This document shows, in pieces, positions 7,177 through 12,303 of a stretch of DNA of 14,563 bases; the first letter of the stretch is position 1, and each line of letters begins with the position of its first letter. Source of the DNA: Actinomycetales bacterium (GTDB lineage: Bacteria > Actinomycetota > Actinomycetes > Actinomycetales > Actinomycetaceae). The notes beneath the pieces are model-generated. The model searched no databases. It saw only the letters and a list, made by a program, of their open reading frames with translations, and was not told the origin of the DNA. The stretch spans positions 1-14,563 of the forward strand of contig JAAZBW010000253.1 of NCBI GenBank assembly GCA_012513625.1, read 5' to 3'. The translations under genes and the position numbers were made by a program.

Positions 7177-7758
7177 TCAGATGTAGATGGCGGGATCCAC
7201 CAGGTGCTCGACGTCTGCCGAGCGCACCTTGCGCTTCACGGTGGCAGGCACCCCCACCGCCACGGCACCTTCCGGCACGTTCTTGACCACCACGGCGTTC
7301 GCGCCCACCTTGGTGTCCGAGCCGAGGTTGATCGGGCCCAGCACCTTGGCGCCGGCGCCGATGACCACGCGGTCGCCCACGGTGGGGTGGCGCTTGCCCT
7401 TGGACATGGAGGTCCCGCCGAGCGTGGTGCCGTGGAAGATGGTCACGTCCTCGCCCACCTCCGCGGTCTCGCCGATCACCACGCCCATGCCGTGGTCGAT
7501 GAACAGGCGGCGGCCGAGTACCGCGCCGGGATGGATCTCGATCCCGGTGGCGGCGCGGGCCGTCTGGGACAGCATCCGTGCCGGTAGCTTCGCGCCCTTC
7601 GCCCACAGGAGGTGAGAGAGCCGGTAGGCCCACACCGCGTGCACTCCCGGGTAGAGGAGTGCCACCTCCAACTTGTTGCGAGCGGCGGGGTCCTCGCGGA
7701 GCGCCGTGCGGAGGTCCTCCGCCATGAGGCGGAGCACCGGGATGCCAGAGTTGTGCAC
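7177..7758 (-). CDS. cysE: Serine O-acetyltransferase
   Basis: A 193-residue left-handed beta-helix acetyltransferase that transfers acetyl from acetyl-CoA to L-serine, the first step of cysteine synthesis. Seen: the short N-terminal helical domain, the catalytic region GIEIHPGAVLGRRLFIDHGMGVVIGE with its conserved His and Asp-His residues, hexapeptide repeats through about 70-170, and the CoA-binding GGT-KGKRHPTVGD loop. It is the short form usual in actinobacteria. It ends in IYI, keeping a C-terminal Ile as CysE tails that dock into CysK do. The GTG at 7758 is 1 nt past the cysK stop, so translation is probably coupled. An ATG at 7725 would shorten it by 11 residues and is a less likely start. 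It forms an operon with cysK. Confidence 0.95.
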   Translation of the reverse strand: MHNSGIPVLRLMAEDLRTALREDPAARNKLEVALLYPGVHAVWAYRLSHLLWAKGAKLPARMLSQTARAATGIEIHPGAVLGRRLFIDHGMGVVIGETAEVGEDVTIFHGTTLGGTSMSKGKRHPTVGDRVVIGAGAKVLGPINLGSDTKVGANAVVVKNVPEGAVAVGVPATVKRKVRSADVEHLVDPAIYI

Positions 7759-7759
7759 G

Positions 7760-8689
7760 TTAGTCGACCAGTCCTTCGAACAGCAGGGTGGAGAGGTAGC
7801 GCTCGCCCAGGTCCGGGATGATCGCCACGATCAGCTTGCCCTCATTCTCGGGGCGCCGGGCCACCTGCACCGCGGCCACGAGCGCCGCACCGGAGGAGAT
7901 CCCCACCATGAGGCCCTCGGTGGTGGCGGCCTCGCGGGCGGCCGCGATCGACGCCTCGGAGGAGACGGTGACCACCTCGTCATAGAGCTCGGTGTCGAGG
8001 ACCTCCGGCACGAAGTTGGCGCCGAGCCCCTGAATCTTGTGCGGCCCAGCCTTGCCCTCGGAGAGGAGGGGCGATTCGGTCGGCTCCACGGCCACCAGCC
8101 TGATGTCCGGGTTCTGCTCCTTGAGGTAGCGGCCGGCGCCGGTGATGGTGCCGCCCGTGCCGATCCCGGAGACGAGGATGTCCACCTTGCCGTCCGTGTC
8201 CTCCCAGATCTCGGGGCCGGTGGTGGCGTAGTGGATCTGCGGGTTCGCCTCGTTCGCGAACTGGCTCGCGAGCACGGCGCCCTCCGTGGCCTCCACGATC
8301 TCGTTTGCCCTGTTCACAGCACCGCGCATGCCCTCCGCGGGCGGGGTGAGCACCAGTTCTGCGCCGAAGCCGCGAAGCAGCGCGCGGCGCTCCTTGGACA
8401 TCGACTCTGGCATGGTGAACACCACCTTGTAGCCGCGCGCGGCGGCCACCATCGCGAGCGCAATTCCGGTGTTACCGGACGTGGCCTCCACGATCGTGCC
8501 GCCCGGGGGCAGCTGGCCCGACTTCTCCGCAGCGTTGATGATCGCCACCCCGATACGATCCTTCACCGAGTTGGCGGGGTTGTAGAACTCGAGCTTGGCC
8601 ACCACCGTCCCCGGTGTGCCCTCCGCCATGCGGTTGATGCGGACAAGGGGGGTGTTACCGATGGCCGTGGTGATGTCTGCGTGAATCAT
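7760..8689 (-). CDS. cysK: Cysteine synthase A (O-acetylserine sulfhydrylase)
   Basis: A 309-residue PLP enzyme that makes cysteine from O-acetylserine and sulfide. The PLP lysine is K43 in NPANSVKDRIG, the substrate loop TSGNTG is at 70-75, and the PLP phosphate loop GIGTGGT is at 175-181. The C-terminal PDLGERYLSTLLFE is family-typical. The length matches CysK; there is no regulatory CBS domain, so it is not cystathionine beta-synthase. The ATG at 8689 has AGGAG 5 nt upstream. It is the first structural gene of a cysK-cysE operon. The 5' region holds a candidate leader peptide and hairpins (see 8765-8923). Confidence 0.97.
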   Translation of the reverse strand: MIHADITTAIGNTPLVRINRMAEGTPGTVVAKLEFYNPANSVKDRIGVAIINAAEKSGQLPPGGTIVEATSGNTGIALAMVAAARGYKVVFTMPESMSKERRALLRGFGAELVLTPPAEGMRGAVNRANEIVEATEGAVLASQFANEANPQIHYATTGPEIWEDTDGKVDILVSGIGTGGTITGAGRYLKEQNPDIRLVAVEPTESPLLSEGKAGPHKIQGLGANFVPEVLDTELYDEVVTVSSEASIAAAREAATTEGLMVGISSGAALVAAVQVARRPENEGKLIVAIIPDLGERYLSTLLFEGLVD

Positions 8690-8694
8690 TCATA

Positions 8695-8699
8695 CTCCT
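8695..8699 (-). promoter_or_regulatory. Shine-Dalgarno site of cysK
   Basis: On the minus strand the sequence is CAGGAG-TATGA-ATG, a good ribosome binding site at a 5-nt spacing. The earlier ATG inside TATGA is out of frame and would give only a 12-codon ORF. Confidence 0.75.
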
Positions 8700-8764
8700 G
8701 GGTCTGTCTCGAATCTGCTTCGGTCCGCGGAACCGCGGTGCTGCTGGGGCGAGGCCGTCTGCCG

Positions 8765-8809
8765 GAGCGTCCAACACGCGCAGGGGCGCGCCTCTAGAGC
8801 TGGACGCTC
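8765..8809 (-). promoter_or_regulatory. Long stem-loop in the cysK leader
   Basis: On the minus strand GAGCGTCCA (8809-8801) pairs perfectly with TGGACGCTC (8773-8765). The 27-nt loop carries an inner stem CGCGC-CCCT-GCGCG (8790-8777). The 5' arm overlaps the last codons of the putative leader ORF ending at 8794. No T-run follows, so it is not a plain intrinsic terminator; it could block or delay translation or transcription of cysK. Confidence 0.5.
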
Positions 8810-8853
8810 GAGGGACAGCGCGAACTACGGGAGATCGAAACGCTGTAGACCAC
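8794..8853 (-). CDS. Putative serine-rich leader peptide upstream of cysK
   Basis: A 19-codon ORF from GTG at 8853 to TAG at 8794 encodes VVYSVSISRSSRCPSSVQL (first residue read as Met). It contains seven serines and one cysteine. AGGAG (8865-8861) lies 7 nt upstream of the GTG within GGAGAGGAGA. The ORF ends 104 nt before the cysK ATG, and its codons fall in two hairpins: ACAGCG/CGCTGT (8846-8841 with 8820-8815) and the 8765-8809 stem. Serine and cysteine are the substrate and product of the downstream CysE/CysK enzymes, so an attenuation-type leader peptide is plausible. The ORF is short and may be chance; there is no comparative evidence in the window. Confidence 0.4.
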   Translation of the reverse strand: MVYSVSISRSSRCPSSVQL

Positions 8854-8893
8854 CGAGCGTCTCCTCTCCACCGTAGGTTGATTGTTGAAGATA

Positions 8894-8923
8894 AAACTAC
8901 CTCAGCCGTCTCCGGCCCTGCAA
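8894..8923 (-). promoter_or_regulatory. Candidate cysK-cysE promoter
   Basis: On the minus strand TTGCAG (8923-8918) is followed after 18 nt by TAGTTT (8899-8894, fits TANNNT), in the only AT-rich patch of the gap (8877-8900). It would place the transcript start near 8887, giving a leader of about 200 nt containing the putative leader ORF. A second TANNNT, TACGGT, lies at 8875-8870 but would start the RNA on top of the leader Shine-Dalgarno site. Confidence 0.4.
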
Positions 8924-8960
8924 CACCATCTCACGGGGCTCCCGACCCCGCTCGGGCAGC

Positions 8961-9134
8961 GCCGTCCACCCTCAGTCCCGTGCTGCCCCCCTCGCGGGCG
9001 CCCGGGGCCGCCTCGTGCGTGCGTCTGGTGCCGCCCACGCGTGCGCCCGGTGCTGCCCCACGCGCCGCGCCGTCCACCGTCTATCCCGTGCCGCCCCACG
9101 CGGGAGCCCGGCTCCGCCTCACGCGTGCGCCCCC
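8961..9134. repeat. Degenerate GC-rich tandem repeats between cysK and the DUF1648 gene
   Basis: About six degenerate copies of a 22-bp unit with the core TGCYGCCCCACGCGTGCGCC lie between 8981 and 9134; the clearest are 9007-9028, 9029-9050, 9051-9072, 9089-9111 and 9113-9134. A longer duplication is superimposed: 8961-8989 and 9069-9097 share 25 of 29 bases at a distance of 108 bp. No credible ORF is seen. Together with the cysK leader this fills the 498-bp gap from 8690 to 9187. Confidence 0.6.
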
Positions 9135-9142
9135 TTCCGCCC

Positions 9143-9171
9143 GACGACGGAAGCGGCCGCGCGTCGTCGTC
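9143..9171 (-). terminator. Hairpin downstream of the DUF1648-type gene
   Basis: GACGACG (9143-9149) pairs with CGTCGTC (9165-9171) around a 15-nt loop that contains the palindrome GCGGCCGC. It lies 17 nt past the stop of the minus-strand gene ending at 9188. No T-run is present. Confidence 0.45.
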
Positions 9172-9187
9172 CCGCCTGCCGTCCGGG

Positions 9188-10203
9188 TCATCGATCCCGG
9201 GAGGCGGCGAGCGTGTTGAGGGTGCGGGCGGCGGTCTCCGCGTCGTCGACGGTGACCACGAACCTCCCTCCCGATGCACGCTCTACGACGAGCGCCTCGC
9301 CCTTGCGAGTGACGATCCCGGTCTCGAAGCCGTTCGTCCGGTAGCCCCAGCCGCCGAACTCACCGAAGGGGCTGACCGTGCGGATGTCCGCACGAACCAC
9401 CTGATCGAGGGGCACCCGGAATGTGGGGATGCCGATGGCCGAGCGAGCGGTGAGACCGTCCGCATCAATGTGCAGGTGAAAGAACAGCGTGGCCACCGTC
9501 AGCGCCGAGGTGACAGCCATGATGACGAGCGCCACCCACGTCCCGGCGGTGGCGAGCCAGATCGAGAGCAGCAGCACGGGTAGGAGGAGTGCGGTGATCC
9601 CGATGAGCACGCCGCGGGTTGGTCCCACGGACCCATCCCAGGTGAGGGCTTCTCCAGAGGGAGGAAGGCGAGGGGCGCTGGCGGGGACGGGGCCGGCGGT
9701 GGCTGCCTCCTCCCGCGTGAACGGAACGAAGAGTGCGGCGATGGTGCCGATGGCGAGCGCACCGAGGATCGCTGCGAGCATGCCCCAGTTGTTGAGCGGT
9801 GCGCCCTGGCCGGTGGCGAGGTCGAACTGGGGGAGTACCGTGACGAGGGTGGCGAGTGGGAGGAACGAGCCGATTCCGGCTGCCATCCCCGCGCCCAGGC
9901 GGCGGCTCTGCCGGGCGGTGATGGCGAGCGTGAGCCCGGAGATGAGTAGCAGGAGCGAGCCAATCACCGCGTTCTCACGAATGAGTTGGCCCACGGTGCC
10001 GAAGCGGTCGGGGCCATCGAGGCCCCAGTGGAGCGCAATGTCCGGCGGGAGGCGGTCCGCGTTCGCGCCGATGACGAGGAGGACTCCCGCGAGGAGGAGC
10101 ACCGGGAGGCCAAGCCCGAGAGTGATCGCGGCGATGATTCCGGTGCGTCGGGAGACCCCGTTTCTTCTTGGTTTGGGCGGGTGCGGCTGGGGGGTGGGCG
10201 TGT

Positions 10204-10207
<4 letters not shown>
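9188..10207 (-). CDS. DUF1648-type multi-pass membrane protein
   Basis: A 339-residue membrane protein. It has a proline-rich cytoplasmic N-terminus (1-20) and about six hydrophobic segments near 23-48, 80-97, 106-126, 142-162, 199-219 and 222-243. The stretch ADRLPPDIALHWGLDGPDRFG (50-70) between segments 1 and 2 is the DUF1648 signature. The C-terminal soluble part (about 247-335) resembles the PH-like tail of related actinobacterial proteins, with VPLDQVVRADIR and GGWGYR. Function is unknown; in firmicutes some DUF1648 proteins (SdpI type) give immunity to a toxin, but that role is not shown here. The ATG at 10207 overlaps the stop of the yigZ-like gene in ATGA, so the two genes are translationally coupled on one transcript. 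Confidence 0.75.
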
Positions 10208-10842
<635 letters not shown>

Positions 10843-10848
10843 GCCTCG

Positions 10849-10854
10849 ATCCTG
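10849..10854 (-). promoter_or_regulatory. Candidate -10 element CAGGAT, leaderless start of the yigZ-like gene
   Basis: On the minus strand CAGGAT is followed by 6 nt (CGAGGC) and ATG. No clear Shine-Dalgarno site or -35 box is present. Confidence 0.5.
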
Positions 10855-10906
10855 CCAGCGGAGGAGAGAAGGCTCGAATCGGGAGGCTCTTGGGGCGGGA
10901 GGCGGG

Positions 10907-10948
10907 CTTCTGCTCTCGTGGTGCGCGCTTCTCCTCTCGTGGTGCACG
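10907..10948. repeat. 21-bp direct duplication
   Basis: Two adjacent 21-bp copies (10907-10927 and 10928-10948) share the core CTCTCGTGGTGC and differ at two positions. They lie in the 319-bp gap between the divergent yigZ-like gene and rpmF. No gene is seen. Confidence 0.75.
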
Positions 10949-10954
10949 CCTCGC

Positions 10955-11010
10955 CCGCGCCCCCGGCCATCCGCGCGGTCGGCCGCGCCCCCGGCCATCC
11001 GCGCGGTCGG
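10955..11010. repeat. 28-bp perfect direct duplication upstream of rpmF
   Basis: Two identical adjacent 28-bp copies (10955-10982 and 10983-11010), each starting CCGCGCCCCCGGCC and ending GCGCGGTCGG, followed by the start of a third (CCGCGCC). Perfect identity implies recent duplication by slippage or unequal exchange. Confidence 0.9.
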
Positions 11011-11024
11011 CCGCGCCGATGGGG

Positions 11025-11030
11025 TAGGAT
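11025..11030 (+). promoter_or_regulatory. Possible -10 element of rpmF
   Basis: TAGGAT (fits TANNNT) lies directly after the 28-bp repeats and 131 nt before the rpmF ATG, which would give a long 5' leader. No matching -35 box is visible. A promoter nearer the gene, in the AT-rich stretch 11112-11140, is an alternative. Confidence 0.3.
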
Positions 11031-11145
11031 TTCACGGTTGTCATCACGATCTTGGCCAATCTCACACCTCCCCGGGGCTGCTCACGCTGGCGCGCGGAGT
11101 GGTGTGGCTGGCAAAGTAGACGATTGGTTGATTCTTATCCACGGA

Positions 11146-11151
11146 AAGGAG
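11146..11151 (+). promoter_or_regulatory. Shine-Dalgarno site of rpmF
   Basis: AAGGAG lies 10 nt upstream of the ATG at 11162, somewhat long but acceptable spacing. It supports translation of the small gene that follows. Confidence 0.7.
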
Positions 11152-11161
11152 CGGCAGGGCA

Positions 11162-11329
11162 ATGGCAGTTCCAAAGCGCAAGATGTCCCGTAGCAACACC
11201 CGCTCGCGCCGGTCCCAGTGGAAGGCGGAGGTCACCGAACTGGTGAACATCCGCGTCCGCGGCCGCGTGATCCAGGTGCCGCGACGCCTCGCAAAGGCCT
11301 ACCAGAAGGGTCTGGTCGTCGAGGACTAA
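11162..11329 (+). CDS. rpmF: 50S ribosomal protein L32
   Basis: A 55-residue protein starting MAVPKRKMSRSNTRSRRSQW, the diagnostic L32 N-terminus, and ending in the actinobacterial style with VPRRLAKAYQKGLVVED. It is a structural protein of the large subunit near the peptidyl-transferase region. It has no cysteines, so it is the zinc-free (C-) form, like the M. tuberculosis protein. In many bacteria rpmF follows a DUF177 (YceD) gene; here it stands alone between opposite-strand genes with its own Shine-Dalgarno site and a strong terminator, so it is monocistronic. It may be the only L32 gene or a paralogue; a second copy elsewhere would be needed to tell. No Zur-box-like palindrome is seen upstream. 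Confidence 0.95.
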   Translation: MAVPKRKMSRSNTRSRRSQWKAEVTELVNIRVRGRVIQVPRRLAKAYQKGLVVED

Positions 11330-11345
11330 GCACTCGCACACGATT

Positions 11346-11374
11346 AAGGGGATCCCGCGAGGGGTCCCCCTTTT
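11346..11374 (+). terminator. Intrinsic terminator of rpmF
   Basis: AAGGGGATCCC (11346-11356) pairs with GGGGTCCCC (11361-11369) around a GCGA tetraloop (one G-T pair), and TTTT follows at 11371-11374. It is the only classical hairpin-plus-T-run in the window and lies 16 nt past the rpmF stop. Confidence 0.9.
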
Positions 11375-11416
11375 CGTTTCTGTCGGTTGACGCGCCCGGA
11401 TTCGCGCTACTCGGCG

Positions 11417-11428
11417 CACCGGCCGGTG
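11417..11428. repeat. 12-bp palindrome
   Basis: CACCGGCCGGTG is a perfect palindrome between the rpmF terminator and the heptad repeat array. No function is suggested. Confidence 0.4.
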
Positions 11429-11440
11429 AGCGATCCTCCC

Positions 11441-11580
11441 CGCAGAACGCAGAACGCAGAACGCAGAACGCGGGCCGTCGGACGCAGCACGCGGGCCGTC
11501 GGACGCAGCACGCGGGCCGTCGGACGCAGCACGCCGGATGCGGGCCGCAAGACGCCGGATGCGGTGTGCCGGACTGCAGA
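11441..11580. repeat. Heptanucleotide satellite with a 21-bp higher-order unit
   Basis: The 140 bp divide into 20 consecutive 7-mers in one phase. They begin with four exact CGCAGAA (11441-11468). Three exact 21-bp blocks follow (11469-11531), each made of CGCGGGC, CGTCGGA and CGCAGCA. Degenerate heptads follow: CGCCGGA, TGCGGGC, CGCAAGA, CGCCGGA, TGCGGTG, TGCCGGA and CTGCAGA. The array ends 8 bp before the 3' end of the flavin-reductase-like gene. Because 21 is divisible by three, repetitive ORFs appear across it in several frames; none has a credible start or Shine-Dalgarno site. Confidence 0.9.
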
Positions 11581-11588
11581 CGCGCCGG

Positions 11589-12119
11589 CTATTCGAACGG
11601 CCAGTTCCGATAGCGTCCGCGCAGCACGCCGAGGGTGTCACTGCCGCGGGCGCTTCCATCCATGATCTCGATTCGCTCGATGACCCCCCGGGCCAGGACG
11701 TTCCAACCGATCAGCTCGGGTGTCCCAACTATGCGGACCCCGAACCATGAACGCCCCGCCAGCACCGGTCCCCACTCGGTCTGCGCGAATTCGGCCAGCC
11801 GCCAGATTCCTCCCGGGGCGGGTGCGAGTTCGGCGGCGGCGTCGGCGAGGTGGCGGTGCTCCTCGCCCAGCAGCGTGACTGCCGCGCGCCGGGAGGCGAG
11901 CGCGGCGTCGTACAGGTCTGTCGACTCCTTCAGCAGCCCCGCCACCTCGGGCGGTTCCCCGTCCGCCACGAGAAGGGAGGAAACCGTCCAGGCCGCGGGC
12001 CCGTCCTCGCCGATCGCGGTCCACAGCGTCACCGGTGCGGGCAACCGACCGCGCAGCCGACGCGCCTGGTTGCGCTCGTGCGGCGGTGGGATGAAGGGGT
12101 GGTCAGAGTGGATGGTCAC
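11589..12119 (-). CDS. Flavin reductase-like protein (FMN-binding split barrel)
   Basis: A 176-residue soluble protein resembling actinobacterial flavin-reductase-like split-barrel proteins: an N-terminal strand with PAPVTLWTA, then AAWTVSSLLVADGEPPEVAGLL as the FMN-binding core, then RRAAVTLLGEEHRHLAD and a dimer-forming C-terminal half with WFGVRIVG. It probably binds FMN and may act in NAD(P)H-dependent flavin reduction or as an orphan flavoprotein; no partner oxygenase is nearby. The start is taken as GTG at 12119 because TAGGTT lies 7 nt upstream and the residues VTIHSDHPF begin the conserved part; the open frame extends to 12170 into the 17-bp repeats. Family assignment rests on motif memory only. 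Confidence 0.7.
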   Translation of the reverse strand: MTIHSDHPFIPPPHERNQARRLRGRLPAPVTLWTAIGEDGPAAWTVSSLLVADGEPPEVAGLLKESTDLYDAALASRRAAVTLLGEEHRHLADAAAELAPAPGGIWRLAEFAQTEWGPVLAGRSWFGVRIVGTPELIGWNVLARGVIERIEIMDGSARGSDTLGVLRGRYRNWPFE

Positions 12120-12126
12120 GTCCGCG

Positions 12127-12132
12127 AACCTA
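12127..12132 (-). promoter_or_regulatory. Candidate -10 element TAGGTT, leaderless start of the flavin-reductase-like gene
   Basis: On the minus strand TAGGTT (fits TANNNT) is followed by 7 nt (CGCGGAC) and GTG. No Shine-Dalgarno is present. It decides the start at 12119. Confidence 0.55.
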
Positions 12133-12166
12133 GCAGCCAGAGTGAGCCGCCGATCCTCCGGAAGTG

Positions 12167-12217
12167 GCACCGCTCACGTTCCAGCACCGCTCACGTTCCA
12201 GCACCGCTCACGGTCCG
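12167..12217. repeat. 17-bp tandem repeat between two minus-strand genes
   Basis: GCACCGCTCACGTTCCA is present twice exactly (12167-12183, 12184-12200), with a third diverging copy at 12201-12217. In the third copy the inverted repeat ACCG-CTCA-CGGT is complete. The array lies about 35 bp upstream of the -10 of the flavin-reductase-like gene and 87 bp past the HNH gene stop, so it could hold regulator sites for the former. Confidence 0.85.
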
Positions 12218-12303
12218 CAAGTTGCGCGCGGCCACCACGCCAGAGGGAGGTGTGCCGCAGAGGTGGGGATGGGAGATCCGTGCGCCCCCGTTGGGTCGGC
12301 GTC

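Noticed and set aside
7673..8797. 374-codon open frame on the plus strand
   Set aside because: Antisense to cysK and cysE, both unambiguous; no start signal.
8882..9583. Plus-strand open frame through the 498-bp gap
   Set aside because: Pro/Arg-rich translation of degenerate GC repeats that continues antisense into the DUF1648 gene; no start signal.
10843..10998. N-terminal extension of the YigZ-like protein to 10998
   Set aside because: The added 52 residues are low-complexity, lie on tandem repeats, and are absent from the family; the ATG at 10842 has a leaderless -10.
11025..11199. Leaderless upstream ORF beginning with TTG 7 nt after TAGGAT and overlapping rpmF
   Set aside because: TTG is a poor leaderless start codon, and the predicted peptide shows no family resemblance or coding character.
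11387..11415. TTGACG as a -35 box for a plus-strand promoter
   Set aside because: No fitting -10 hexamer at 16-19 nt and no credible plus-strand gene downstream.
11441..11580. Possible CRISPR array
   Set aside because: Repeat units are directly adjacent without unique spacers, and no cas gene is present.
11218..11613. Open frame with a repetitive RRTQHAG-like peptide across the heptad satellite
   Set aside because: The repetition comes from the 21-bp unit being divisible by three. The frame overlaps rpmF and its terminator, and there is no Shine-Dalgarno site.
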